Shown here in pieces: positions 41,847 through 54,661 of a stretch of 64,000 nucleotides of DNA. The translations under genes and the position numbers were made by a program. The stretch is from Spizellomyces punctatus DAOM BR117 (taxonomy: Eukaryota; Chytridiomycota; Chytridiomycetes; Spizellomycetales; Spizellomycetaceae). Each line of letters starts with the position of its first letter. Position 1 is the first letter of the stretch. Below the pieces are notes generated by a model. It worked only from the letters and a program-made list of their open reading frames with translations, was not told the origin of the DNA and searched no databases. The stretch spans positions 649,066 to 713,065 of the forward strand of contig NW_015971541.1 in assembly GCF_000182565.1 (NCBI RefSeq). Direction: 5' to 3'.

Positions 41847-44174
41847 TCAAGACATCCTGTCTACAAATAGGGTCGCCGGTGTTGCAGGATAGAGTTTGTT
41901 ATACTTTGCAAAAATAAAATGAATGCATCGAATGATAAACGCCACACGTGAAGCTGTCCCCTTACCCGCTCCAGCACAGCCTTTTCACAGATGCGCACCC
42001 CATCCAATTGGTTGCCCAGTGTCATCCATCCGTCCCTTGTATTATGGGGCCTGCCAAATATTTCTTTCAGAACGAGAAAATATCCATTTAGAAAACTGGC
42101 AAGGATATACGATCGAAATAATTTGGATGCCATACCAAGCTTGCGAGTGCCGGGACATAACCGATCGATGAGGCTGTATATTTCGTCGGGCTTGCGACTC
42201 GTCTCTCTCACTTCAGCCACTAGAACATCCCCATCAATCCCACCCGTCTGGAGGTGACAACCACCTTTGACGCCCACTAGGCAATGCTCCTTGCTATGAT
42301 TGAGCCAATGACCAGTTCGTCCCGTGCGGATCAATTTCTGTAGCTGCATAGTTTTGACCCAAATGAGTTCGTCAATCCGAGTGTATCTAACATTGCCAAG
42401 GGATCGCACTCTTGATTTTAAATACAATGCGTGATGGTGAATGAAAGCGCCTACCCCCAGATCGCCATGCAGTCGCGGCCTAACTCCATTGCTCTCCCAG
42501 TCACCCAGAGAAACAAGAATCCTTCATCTTGGAGGTCCTGTATAGGCATCTCTTTCATCTCATCGTCAGTCATCGTGCCGTATGGCAGCTAATTTGCCAT
42601 GAGAAAACGTAGGTCATGGAGTGTTTGTCTACTGTCCACATTCATTCACACTCACGTTCATATGGATATCCCAAGGAGGATCCGCCATTATGACCGTAAA
42701 TTTCCCAAGAATGCTTAAATCGAATTTCCGAACATCACACGATATCCACTGGGCGGGCAGCTGAAATGGCAATAAATGTAAGTCGACAAAGTGGAGTGGC
42801 AAGAAGATATCATCGTAAAGCCAGTTCGCACAGGATTTCCAATCTGGAGTACTGGTAGTGGTCGATCAATGTCGATCGTCACATTGACTTCATCCAGCTC
42901 ATAATGTACATATTTGCATTGATCCAATCTGTGGCAGGTGTTTAGATATGAGCAGTCACCTAAACTGACATCTGTTTGAGGCTTAATGATCCGCCGAAAG
43001 TGCAACTACATTACCACCTCCTTTAGTGTCCGCGGGTGCATTCCGTGCAGATATCACCTCACCTTTGGACATGGCGTACTATGTTGATGTTTATTACAAT
43101 CAGTCCTTAAGCCCCATTCACAAAATTCTTTGAACTCTACGTCCTCTCTGTTCTTAAACTACGGAATGTCAAATTGATTTTCACAGAACCACGCAAAAAG
43201 GACGCTGCAGGTGAAAGAGCTGGGGTAACAGCACCTTTTCTTGGATCAAGTTCTGCTTCGCTGTCGGTCGATGTATCAGATTGTGGAGCTCATTCCAAAT
43301 TTTCCCATTCGCTGTTCCCTTGAAACTGGGTGTGGCGAGCAGTTCTTTGATGGACTCTATGCCTGGTAGTCATCCGCATCAGCAATTATGAACCAAAATC
43401 ATCGTTGCTTTGCAGTACCAGGTGGTTCCGGATGCAGCGAAACGAATACTTCATGGACCCAGTCCACCTCCAACTGCCTATGCCTTGTAGACGGCGGATA
43501 TAGAGTAGCCGGACAAGTGCTATTTTATTGCAGTTGATCAGCGGTCGCGTACCGTTCAGATGTATATTTACAAACCTTTTGGATAACACTCTGGTGACAG
43601 CTACTCTCTTTCCGGAGCCCACCAGTGCAATATCCAATTGGAGATATGGTTCCCCGTCCCTGGACTCAAGGGCTCTCAGCGTCCTTTCCAAAGATTGAAC
43701 ATTTTTCCAATTGTAATGCGCCATTGCAAGCGTCGGCGTGAATTCTATTAGGCTGCAAGATGTGATGAAGAATTTTTCGATCATAATTATCAATGTTGGC
43801 GTTATGGAAACAGTGACTCCAGCGTACTTTCTCAACAGCGTGTGTGAGTCCATTGGAAGCCATTCAATGCAGTTTGACGTGTTTAAAAAGTTCTGTACAA
43901 GAGGTTCCAAGTCGCGCTGAGAAAGCAGAAGGGCTGATGCAAGTAGATCTTCGTTTGGTTTATTAGTATAGGTGTCTCCTGGAGACTGTATGCGACGAGG
44001 AGGTGATGGCCGGCGTAAAAGGGAGGTCTTTCGGACTCGTCCTTCAAACGACGTGGAGGCATCCAACATTACGCCTTTCGCCTTTCTTTCAGCTATCCTA
44101 CGCTTGAGTGACATGCTTAGCAAACCGTGGTTATCAGCATTCGCCGAGCTCTCGACGTCCGTATGGCCGTCCAT
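41847..44174 (-). CDS. METTL3/IME4-like mRNA N6-adenosine methyltransferase
   Basis: This is the catalytic subunit of the m6A writer, transferring methyl from S-adenosylmethionine to adenosine in mRNA in the nucleus. It starts at ATG 44174 ([10 protein letters not shown]). A middle part with EFCEWGL precedes a zinc-finger segment, [20 protein letters not shown], then TC and [10 protein letters not shown]. The catalytic motif DPPW lies at 42671-42682 within [18 protein letters not shown]. Further conserved blocks are [36 protein letters not shown] and FGRPHN...TLGNQLDG. A final intron brings in a short exon ending DRMS at 41847. Multiple introns interrupt the gene. It is divergent from VPS41 with about 150 bp between starts. 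METTL4 and METTL14 were considered; the CCCH region and [11 protein letters not shown] favour METTL3. Confidence 0.9.
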
Positions 44175-44328
44175 GTCTGATAGGAAGATGAGTGCGTAGG
44201 GCGGATATTGACTTGCCGATCGTGACAAAACAGTTGATGACTCATCCGACAAGCCACTCGCGATCACCTCGCTCCACCTCCTCACTTGCCCGTCTACCCA
44301 CCCATTTCCGCTTGTCACATACCATGTC
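44175..44328. promoter_or_regulatory. Compact divergent promoter of METTL3-like and VPS41 genes
   Basis: Only about 154 bp separate the inferred start codons of the two divergent genes, so both transcription starts must lie within it or in overlapping leaders. No clear TATA box is seen. Confidence 0.55.
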
Positions 44329-47300
44329 ATGGAGGACGTTCGCGGCGCTCAGGAACAAGATAATGCGACGCAGCACGTGCAAGTAGATGGGGCAGTCGGC
44401 AATCCTAAAGAAATCCGCGCCGCAATATACCTCGATGATAATAGTTCGGAAGAACCCGAGCTGCAAATGGAGCCCGTACTTCACGTAGAGACCCCCTGTG
44501 CGGCGGAAAATGTGTCAAAATCATATTTCAGTACCAGCCCTCCGCAGTATGAAGCCAAGTCGACGCTTCTTCGTGCTGATGATGACAGTGAACAGCCGGA
44601 CCTTCTGCCGACCAGCGGGACCCGCGTTTCCATGCGAGGTGCGCAGACAGCCATTCGAGACCCAGGACGCCAGCACAGCAGTGATGATACGTCGCACGAA
44701 GCACCCCACGATAAAGGCGAGGATGAAAGTGATGCGGTTGAGGAAGAACGAAGAAATGCTGGACGCGACCAACATAACGATTCGACGGGAGAGGAAGAAT
44801 ACGACGACGATGAGGAGGATGATGACGACCCTGAAACAGACGACGGGGAAGAAGATGATGATGAAGAAGAAGAAGAGGAAGAAGTGGATTCCGCCGCTGA
44901 TAACGATGACGATGATGAAAATGACAACATCAATGACGATGACGAGGAAGAAGAGCCCAGACTCAAATATCAGCGACTGGCAAGCACCTTAAATGAAACC
45001 CTCAAGAAGGATGCGGTTAGCGCAATGGCGGTGTCCGATCGCTTTCTGGTAATATAATGCTTATAATTCTCACCTCTGCATGTCGCTAAGACCATTTGTC
45101 TTCGAACGGATGTATCGATTTTGTCAGGCGTTGGGTACACATTGGGGAATAGTACATATATTGGATCTCATTGGCACCGATGTAAAACGCTTCAACTGTC
45201 ATTCGGCCTCTGTGAACGCACTGAGTATCGACTCGAATGGAGAGTTTGTAGCTAGCGCGTCGGACGATGGTACGATGTGGTGTCTCGTACTGTTGTAACC
45301 CATTTATCGCATCTCTCTTACCACTCCCTTTATCAGGGAAAGTGGTAATCAGCAGCTTATATACCACGGAAATTCAGTCGTTCAACTACAAGCGCCCAGT
45401 AAAGGCCCTATGCCTAGAACCGGACTACAGTCGGAAGTCAACCCGGCAATTTGTATCGGGTGGCATGGCGGAATACCTCTTGATGAGTGGCAAAGGTTGC
45501 AGTCTAGGCCCCCGTCTGGCATTATGACTCGTTTGGACTAACATGATTGTCTTACCGATGTTAGGGTGGTTCGGAAATAAGGATGTCGTTATTAGCTCAG
45601 GCGAAGGACCCATATATGCTGTGCAATGGCGTGCAGATTTCATTGCTTGGGCAAACGAGGCCGTAAGTCATCACGGTAATATATCGTCGAACTTGCTCGA
45701 CTTACCAGCAACTTTCATAGGGTGTGAAAATCTACGATGTCAGTAGCCAGCAAAAGTTCGCATACGTGGATCGCCCGCCAGATAGCCCAAGGGCGGATCT
45801 ATTCCGTTGTAATTTGGTCTGGAAATCAGAAATAGAGCTGCTAATTGGCTGGGCGGATAGCGTCAAACTTTGTGTTATTAAGGTGCGCTGATTTGGTGCC
45901 CATAAACCAACATTACTTCACTGGAAGAGTCTGCTAGACATTCATCGTAGGAGCGGTCCAAGATGGACATCGCGTCGGGCCTACCGTCACGCTTTGTGGA
46001 AATTGTCTGCCAGTAAGTGTTTTTCCAGCGTCCCGATAATGCAGGGTATTTGTGATAAGGCGAGGCACCCACCAAAGCTCATTTGCCTTCCAATGTGAGG
46101 TTTCGCACAGATTTCATCATATCTGGCATTGCACCGCTGGAGGAAGAGATAGTACTGCTTTCATATATGACAGATTTGCCCGAATCAAGGAACGTGGATG
46201 TCATCCAGCAAGGTCCTGTTAAAAGGACGGTATGTTCCACATCCATTATATCGGTACAGATGGAATAGGACTTGGCTATATTTCTGAGCGTTCGGAATCC
46301 TCCAGAAAGCCAAGCCGCCAGAAATCCATATAGTAACGTCCCTCGGAGAGGCTGTTGGCAATGATGTTCTTTCATTGCTTGGATTCGAGCATTATCGTGC
46401 TAATGACTACCGACTTGGTATGAGGTAGCGTTTGTACGCGTCGCATTGCATAATTGACCATTTGGGGTTTACCTGTACAGAGTATCTGCCGGCGGCAAAT
46501 CCGGCTGAGAACACGTTTTACATTGTGTCCCCTAAGGACATTGTTGTTGCAAAACCGCGAGATTTAGATGACCACATTGAATGGCTTGTAGAACGCAAGA
46601 GGTACGAGGAAGCACTACAGGCCGCGGAAAAGGCCGGTCCGACCTACGAAGGCCGCTTACAGGTGCACTCGATCGTGGACATTGGACGAAAGTACATGGA
46701 TACTTTGTTAGACCAAGGTACCAGGATGGATGATCATTTCCAGGGTGGGACTGGCAACTATTTATCAGACTTCTTATAGGTCGTTTCGATGAAGTTGCAA
46801 GTATATGTCCAAAAATACTTCGTGCAAACGGCGAACTATGGGAGGAGTGGATTCGCAAGTTCGCGAAATATGATCATTTGATGGTTGGGTTTCCTTCCCT
46901 TCAAATACCCGAACCAAGCGTCGCAAAAATGTCAATCCTTTTGTTTGCAAATCAGATTATATACCCAAAAATTCCCGTGAAAAATCCTCAACTCACGACG
47001 GACATTTATGAAATGGTGTTGGAGTATTTGCTGAATACAGACCAACAAGTAAACTATTGTTTGATTTCATATACTCACACCCGATCCTACGCTCACTCCT
47101 TATTCAGCTCTTCCTTAGCACGATTCAAAGCTGGCCGTCTGATATTTACAGCACTGCGGACGTAGTAAAACAAGTTGAAGACTATTTGGCAAAGGATCCA
47201 ACAAAGAAGCTACTCAAAGAAGCTGCAATGCAACTGTAAGCGCCTCTGAACCGTTGCTGGTTGAGACCTCCGTTCACCAGGCCTTCGTTTAGCCACATCC

Positions 47301-49131
47301 ACGACAAGAGATACGATCGTGCTCTGTGCTATGGTCTGGTTCTGAGACAGCCTAATGTCCTGGACTTGGTAGCGCAGCACAATCTGTACACCTTTGTTCA
47401 AGACCATGCCTTGTATATCATGGACTACGATGATTTTTACGTTAGAACCAGCCAAGAGATTGCCGATAAAATTGCAGTGGCAGTACAAGAGCCTGCCACC
47501 AGTACGACAGACCTAGGTTATATTGGTGGTAATGCGCTATTAGGCAAGATTCGTGCTGCCGTTCACCGCCCCGGGGTACAGCTGCTGGTAAATCACCCGG
47601 ATCGAATATTGGTAGGATATAATGCACTTTTCATGTTGATTCGACGTGTCATAACGCAGCTATTCCAGGTATCACGCGTAGTGTCCCAGCTTTCCGATCA
47701 CCCAAAGTTTCTGCACATATTCCTAGACGCCTTGTTCAGAAAGGATTCACAAGAGGGTGCGGAATTCCATCATTTGCAGGTACTTTATGAATACGCGTTG
47801 TGACTGTGGACCATTTGCTTATAGTGTCCTAGGTGGAGCTGTATGCCGAATATGATTATCTGCGGCTCATCGATTTCTTGCGTACAAGTACATTCTACTC
47901 CATGCAGAAGGTAGGGGAAATGACTTTATGCCAAGTTGCGTGCAAGATCGTCGTTACACCGATTTTTTCAGGCATACGAAATCTGCGAGACTCGGGATCT
48001 GGTGCCAGAAATGGTCTTTTTATTGGGCAAAATGGGTGATAATCGGAGGGCACTGATGTTGATCATCGAACGCCTCGGGGATGTAAAAAGGGTATGATGC
48101 CACTTTGCACAAATAAGGCTGTTCATGACCAAGGAATAAATGTACAAGCTGCTATTTGTAGGCCATCGAGTTTGCCAAGGACCAAAACGATGACGAGCTT
48201 TGGGAAGATTTGTTAAAGTACTCTATGGACAAACCTCGTGAGTTCCATCTGTGAACTTGAAAAGATTGGGCCATTTAATACCGACTCAAATTATTTGCCG
48301 TTAGCATTCATCGTGGGATTGCTTGAGAATCTTGGCTCGCACATTGATCCGATACGTCTGGTGGAGCGTATTCCCAATGGATTGCAGATTCCTGGTTTAA
48401 GAAACGCATTGATAAAGATCATGTCAGATTATGGTATTCAGGTAAGCTGCGATCAGACCGGCAATGAACGATATCTGATTGCTGTGCTGGAAAATAACCA
48501 CATTGATATGCAGATGTCTCTTCGAGAGGGATGTGAAAAGATACTCATTAACGATACCATCGAGTTATTGGAGACACTCTACAGGGCTCAGCGACGCGGC
48601 CTGTTGCTTACAGGTAAGACCAGGACGCATCCGCATTAGGTTGGCGGATACTTTGTTAACATTTTGCAGTCGATATGTCATGTTCCATGTGTGGCCTGGA
48701 TGTGGAAACAAAAGGTAACGGGCAGGAGCGCTGTGCCCATTACTGAAATCGTGCTTTAAAGAATGGATTAACACGCTGTCTTGTATCCTTCTCGTTTAGG
48801 GAATATGAATCTGGTTGTCTTCTTTTGTCGCCATACGTATCATGAAGATTGCCTGAGCACAGCGAATGATGGTAAAGGTGTGGTGAGTGCTAGCTCGGCG
48901 GGCCTAGTCGGTCCTGGAACAGGCTTGTCTTCGACGGTGGAGTCTTCCATTCGCCGTGTATATGAACGTCCAAACCCAGCGTCAAGAGGACTCGTGGCGG
49001 TAAACCCATCAACGACATCAACGGACAAGGTCATCAGACTCCAACCTCATCGGAAAGGACTGATATGTCCGATATGTCGCAACGCAAAGAGCGACGGGAA
49101 ACCAAGAACGAAAGCAACTCGAATATCATGA
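44329..49131 (+). CDS. VPS41: VPS41, HOPS complex subunit
   Basis: Vps41 is a HOPS tethering subunit that acts in fusion of vesicles and endosomes with the vacuole. The first exon (44329 to about 45050) encodes a long acidic, disordered N-terminus with dense Asp/Glu runs (about 44795-44960). WD40-type propeller exons follow: NCHSASVNALSIDSNGEFVA near 45200, then SGEGPIYAVQWRADFIAWAN near 45600 and LLIGWADSVKLCVIK near 45850. Next come helical clathrin-repeat exons (46500-48600: EWLVERKRYEEALQAAEKAG, LNTDQQ, RYDRALCYGLVL, FLRTSTFYSMQKAYEIC). The gene ends in a RING-H2: CSMCGLDV (about 48680), CRHTYHEDCL (48830) and GLICPICRN (49060). Many introns of about 50-70 nt interrupt it. Domain order and the C-terminal RING identify Vps41 rather than Vps8 or Vps39. 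Confidence 0.9.
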
Positions 49132-49364
49132 CCTTGTAATAAATAAAATCAAGCTATAGTTTATATTGGAAATTCTCCGACCAAACTATCCAGAAAGCCA
49201 CTTCTCGCCCATTAAATTTTGAGCTCAAAACGTCAGGGGGGGAAGGGAAGCGCGCACCCTTTCACTGGGCCTTCCTTTGGGGGTTTTTGCAAGCCAATTG
49301 GGGGCTTTGTTCTTGTTCCTTCCTGCCCTTTGAAGGTTGGTCGACACTGGGGGAATAACCGACA

Positions 49365-51354
49365 ATGTTTGGTCCGCAAATCGTTCAACGACCTTTCATC
49401 CAAGCAGCCAACCCATATACCATGCACGTGCCTGCTCACAGGTTGCAGCATGCACAACAACAATCACCCGCCTTGCATCACCCGCCAACAGCACCTATTC
49501 AAACTCAACAGCCTGCTGCTCCTCACCAGCCTTCACCTCAGTTTGCCACACCCATTCCTCCGCAGCCTACTATCTCCAACCAAGGAACTTCCCGAGCCAG
49601 GCCGTCTCCATCCCCCATTCCATCACGACCTATTCATCACCCCATCCCCACGCAACACCCACCGACACCACAACAACCACCTCAGCTGCACCCGCATCCA
49701 CAAATGATTGGACAGTTCCGAGTTCCCGAAGTTCCTGAAGGGTGAGCCGACAGTTGAGCCTCCTGGCTTTGGTTTTCTGTTGGCTGACAAGTGTTTCCTT
49801 TTCAAGGCGAAGAGTATCCTTGTCACAGCCAAGTGCTGTAATTGCCGAAGGAGCATGTACTTTACGCTTGCTAAAATTTGCCAAAGCTTTGGATCCGGGA
49901 GACGACAATGTTGGTTGCTGTTGCGAGTTCAAATTGTTTTCTTTATTCTAAATCCTTGTCCTTTAGCGAAATACTCTCAGTTACTGGCAGCGGTTCACCA
50001 CAGACTTCTTCTCTCACAACGGTCTTTTCGTTCTAGACTACAAAATCCCTGGAGCTGATCCCCGTAGTTTCAGTAAGTCGAGTCTCTTATCTGTGCACTG
50101 CATTTCTGACCATTCTGATGTGAGCTATTTCCTTTGAAGAATTGACCACCGCCATGTTACCACGATATCTACAAACCAGTCATGAATCAGGAGTTATGAG
50201 ATTGCAGATGCTTTTAACGGATCCTACGGAAACCCAGACAAGTAGAGATATCATCGTAAAATGCCCAAGCACTTCGTTCATTTACACCTACGCTGGTGGA
50301 ATAAAGGTAGATCATGTCCTCGAAATGGTCCTTGCCCCGTTCCAGGTTCCTTACCTGTTGTCTTCCATCTGCAGGTGATACATGAGGGGAGTTTATCAGC
50401 GACCTTTTCTTCAGCAGGGAGACTCGATTACTTTAAACTGGAAATAAGTAGCCAAACCGAGTTCGTCGCCAGGACGGCTCTGGAAAAAGATACCATTCAA
50501 GTTCTATCTGATGAGCTGAAGGTGGAGGGACAGTCTGAGGCTGAGACCGCTTCATGCCGTGGTCAAGTTCAGTCGCAGGTAGACGGATTAAAGAACGTAA
50601 AAGAGAGAGTGTATGCACCAGAATCGCCTCTTGAGGGAAGCAATGGTTGCGGTATAACATTAAGGGCAATGCGCTGCTTGGAGGTACTAGCAATTTTACA
50701 AGAATACTGGTCAATGTGGTCCTCAACCTGAGTTCTAGATTGCGGAAGTCGTGTATTCAATGCAAGACTTGATACCCTGGAGTGTGCAAAAAAATGCGGA
50801 AGGCGGCAGTATGGGACCAAAGCGTAAGTTCGGCCGCCCGCAAGTTTTTGGACTTTGTATATTGAAGTCTTTTTTCCTATCTAGAGGCACTGCGGGAGTG
50901 CTCTCGACAAATCCTGGCTCAATGGCGTCAACGTGACGGCTCTTTCAGCTCTACGAACTACAATGTACCAAATTATCTAGTACCCGACTCGGACACTTTA
51001 AGGACACCGGTGCTACCAACCGGCCTTAAACCGCTACATCACATGGTGCAGCTTACGCCCATTGCAATCACCCCAACATCCGCCGCGTCGGCAGATTATC
51101 TAGGAGATTACTGGATGGACTCACCAGCATTTGGTAGGGTTGAATTGCGCACACGCATCCCTGATTGGGATCCCAACTGAATGAAGGATATCTTTTAATT
51201 TGAACCAGCAGGAAGGAAGAGGCCGCCACCAATTGATACGTCCGATCAGGGACGCGGTCCCAAAAAGAGAGCGACCCCATCACCTCGGAAAACAAAGCAG
51301 CCAAAAGTAGGCAGTGGCCGTGGACGACGAGGGTCGATGACTGCGAGCGGATAA
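49365..51354 (+). CDS. LIM-domain-binding (LDB/CLIM, SEUSS/Adn-like) transcriptional cofactor
   Basis: The N-terminal exon (49365 to about 49742) is rich in Pro, Gln and His, a likely disordered activation region. After an intron come blocks of the LDB/CLIM dimerisation domain: SYWQRFTTDFFSHNGLFVLD and YKIPGADPRSF (about 49980-50070); LPRYLQTSHESGVMRLQMLL (about 50155-50215); then GRLDYFKLEIS and an IAEVVYSMQDLIPWS helix. The C-terminus (51200-51354) is basic (RGPKKRATPSPRKTKQPK), a likely nuclear localisation signal. LDB proteins bridge DNA-bound partners in the nucleus. In metazoan LDB1 the WW-FTTEFF-D start and IPRYFRSIFEGG block correspond. The exact intron chain between 50380 and 50900 is not fixed. 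Confidence 0.8.
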
Positions 51355-52055
51355 CAGAAAGCGAATCAGCATTCACGCAAGATTGTACATAGTTAATTTT
51401 TTCAAACTCCTCCCAAGGTACCAATTTAGGGAAACACGCACAAAAAACCAGGATTTACGCATTTTGGGATAGCTACGCTAGTTTGGTTTGGATAGTACCG
51501 CTGCGTGGCGAACACGCTCCTTTGTCTCCACTATCTTTTACTATTGGTGTAAATCAGAGACCCCTTGTTGTTGGGGTGTCCACATTGGTTCTTTTCTGGT
51601 CTTTTGCAAACCTCTGGACGAACCTGAAATTATTCGGTGATCTGAGGGTGATCCGAGAGCTGTTTCGCATTATGCGTGATATATTGGTTATCCCCAAAGT
51701 CTGGACAACACTCGTCAATTTTTGGAAAGGCCGGCATTGAACATGATCAGCCAACCATGATAAGCCTCATACTGCGCCACATTTCTCTTGTTCCCGTGCG
51801 CCGTAAATGTTGGCGGAAGGACGGCGAGTGTCCACTTTGATCAGCTGTCACATTTCCTTCACTGTGTTGCAAGGTAACTGTCGTCATTATGGGCAACGGC
51901 CATAAGGTCGTGTGTCACTTTCGATAGAATTGGCAACTCTAGATTTTGTTCCTACGGGACAGCCATGCAACGGGCTTGATCACCGACTAAGGGATTCTCG
52001 ACCAAAGTATGTGCACTCACGACATCTCGCTTATTCGATCTGACAGGAAGACAAA
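51355..52055. other. Intergenic region upstream of RPL10
   Basis: No supported gene. A frame at 51483-51740 encodes a hydrophobic 85-residue sequence, but it has no ATG start and no recognised homology. The stretch probably holds the ribosomal protein promoter and leader. Confidence 0.45.
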
Positions 52056-52949
52056 ATGGGTCGCCGTCCCGCTCGTTGCTACCGTTACTGCAAGAACAAG
52101 CCGTACCCAAAGTCACGGTACTGTCGTGGTGTTCCAGGTAAGGACATTTGGTTACTGGATAGACAGGAATTTAGACGGTTGTGGAGAAACGTCCGAGAGT
52201 TTGGCTAGTCGATCGTGCGCTTGGGGACCTGAAAGGCGTGATGGAGGATCATATCCTGACGCAGATAACTACGACGATTCTTTTTCTGACGGTACAATTT
52301 CGCCTCGTTTCTCAGACCCCAAGATTCGTATCTTTGACCTTGGAAGGAAGAAGGCTGGTGTCGATGAATTCCCTTGCACCGTTCACTTGATTTCGGACGA
52401 GCACGAGCAGATCTCTTCGGAGGCTCTGGAGGCGGCCCGTATTACGGCTAACAAGTACATTGTTAAGATGGCCGGAAAGGACTCCTTCCACATGCGTGTG
52501 CGTGTACACCCCTTCCACGTCACCCGTATGAACAAGATGTTGTCTTGTGCCGGAGCCGATCGGTAAGGGTGAACATACCGTTTTTGATAGATCTTTGAGA
52601 TTAACCTTTTTTCATTTGTAGGCTTCAACAAGGTATGCGTGGAGCGTTCGGTAAACCCCAGGGTCTTGTTGCTCGGGTCTCCATCGGTCAGGTACTATTA
52701 TCTGTACGGACAAAGGACAGCAACAAGGCAGTCGTCACCGAAGCCCTTCGTCGTGCCAAGTACAAGTTCCCTGGTCGTCAAAAGGTTTTATTGTCAAACA
52801 AATGGGGTTTTACCAAGCTGTCCCGCGAGGACTACGTTGCGGCTCGCCAAGCTGGCATGCTTCAACCTGACGGCTGCTACGTTAAATATCTAGCTGAGAA
52901 GGGGCCCCTGCAGGCTTTTTTCGACCGCCAGGAGAGACTTGCTGCATAG
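52056..52949 (+). CDS. RPL10: Large-subunit ribosomal protein uL16 (RPL10)
   Basis: Three exons (52056-52137, 52316-52562, 52622-52949) join in phase into 218 residues, close to the family's 213-221. It begins [17 protein letters not shown], with conserved [18 protein letters not shown], the [20 protein letters not shown] core, GAFGKPQG (P-site loop region) and the [13 protein letters not shown] end. The protein is a late-joining 60S component near the peptidyl-transferase centre. The first intron is unusually long for this window (178 nt) and sits right after CRGVP, a common position for ribosomal protein genes with regulatory first introns. The product is essential in yeast (RPL10/GRC5). 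Confidence 0.97.
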
Positions 52950-53137
52950 AGGGGGACCGCGTCTATTGGGTGGCACATTGATTGTGAATACATACCGTTT
53001 TCAGTTTCAGAGCGAGTTTTCATTTGGTCTTGCGTGGTGACTGGACTCCTATACTAGACAAAACTGTCCAAGGGATTTTTACTTTATTGACAAATGCTTC
53101 TATGAATATTGCTGTGGGCTTCAATATGGCCACCGTT

Positions 53138-54158
53138 TTATCGAGGCTCTTCCCCAGCTGCAGCCCGCAAGTTCTCATCCCCAAATCGCGATACAACCTC
53201 GATGGCTTTCTTCAAAACTTTCCGCACTCCCTCATGAGTACTAGGGTTATCTGCCAGCCCATCCAGTCGGAATCTCATGTCTGCAAATGCTGCCTTGGTC
53301 ATGGGTGACATGAAATACCTAAACATGAGAAACCGCGCGTAAAAGATGGGGGAAAGTAAGGAACTCCATCCAAAGAGAATGCCAATCGTTAGCACAGGTA
53401 AGATAACCCATACTTCGGCATAGGCAACCACACGAAGCGCCCTGCTCTGGTACTCTTTGACAAATTTGAGGATTAACTCCTGAAGACGCGGGGTAACTGT
53501 GGACGTTGAAGGAGGAAGTAGCGCTGGTAGAATTTCCGATCGGAAGTAGTTGACAGAGTGAAAGAGAGAGAATACAAAGTAGGGGAGCAACGTTACTGGG
53601 AAGACGAGAGATAATGATGAATTCACATCACATTTAATGGAACGCGTGCAAACTTAAGATTACACACCTGCTAGCGGTTTAGACGTGCACCAAAGCAACG
53701 CCAAAAGGAAATATTGCGAGTTCTCATCCCTCATCAAACGTTGAAAATACACACTATTGAACTGCGGGATCTACAAGAAGAAGCAAGGAGCAGGGTTAAG
53801 CCTGATGTACACTCTACTTTCAAAAATCGTGCAACCCTCACCCCGTGTGCCTTATACATAATGATTCCGTAGCTTAGTATAATACCATAATATGCCTTTG
53901 AATAATTCCGCGCACTCTTTGCAGAATTCCACATAGAAAGGATGTAAAGCGTCGCCTGGATAACTGGAAAGCCCAACGACGTTAGGCGCGTCCACATCTG
54001 CAAAAATGAGACAAAGCGTTTCCTTTACCAGTGACGAGATGCCCTAGAAACCACACAAATTGAGCAGACAGAACGAGCTTGGATAAGCGGGCGCCCAAGG
54101 GGGCAACGGGGGTTGCAGAGGTGCCCGCGCCCGAACTGGCTGATGTCGAAGGAGGCAT
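53138..54158 (-). CDS. TMEM33/Pom33/Tts1-family ER membrane protein
   Basis: Family members shape ER tubules and act at nuclear pore complexes. The gene starts at ATG 54158 (MPPSTSASSG); exons then give MWTRLTSLGFPVIQATLYIL, SKAYYGIILSYGIIMY, then QFNSVYFQRLMRDENSQYFL and VTLLPYFVFSLFHSVNYFRS (about 53600), and finally IFYARFLMFRYFMSPMT. The pattern of DENSQYFLL, SKPLA, VTLLPYFVFSLFH matches TMEM33's DSCHYLLYS, SYPVTM, FPVLLFSLLH order. About three or four membrane segments are visible, with a C-terminal amphipathic helix. The first exon-intron border is ambiguous (GTGTGG or GTAAAG donor near 54060-54035). The gene is convergent with RPL10, whose stop is 190 bp away. Confidence 0.8.
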
Positions 54159-54661
54159 GCTCAAATCGGGTGAAATTCGTAGGCTTACGGGGATTGTATA
54201 TCAGGGGTAACAAGTTAAAACTTTGAAGTTCCTTGACACTGGATTCCTTGTCGATGAAATGACACCCCAGAAAGGGAGCAAGCAGATTGCTGGTGGGCTG
54301 ATGGGTCTTGTAGCGGACTGTTGGGTCCAACGCTGCCAAGGGCGCCACGTCACTTGGTCACGTCTTTGAACACGTGACTGCCATGGCAAGCAGGAAGGAA
54401 AATGATCGAATGCTGACATTGATGGTACTACATGCTCTGCACATGAGAATATCATTTTGTTTTACGAATATGATCTGACGTATACAATAAAATAGGGCTT
54501 AAACAGCTAGAGAATCAGTTCTTGCTCCTCTTTCTCGTGTCATCCCCGTCTGGCTGGTCTCGCCCACGCTTGAGGGTTCCGTTTTCTGAGATCTTGGATA
54601 GTTACGCCATGTCAGGGGCGCAAATAACGATTGACTGAAACTCTATCTTCACATTACCTTC

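Noticed and set aside
44481-44966. Serine-rich 161-residue open frame on the minus strand
   Set aside because: It is the antisense of the Asp/Glu repeats of the VPS41 N-terminus (GAN codons read as serine codons backwards); no start context or family.
51483-51740. Hydrophobic 85-residue frame between the LDB-like gene and RPL10
   Set aside because: No ATG start, no homology, no splice partner; could not be supported as a gene.
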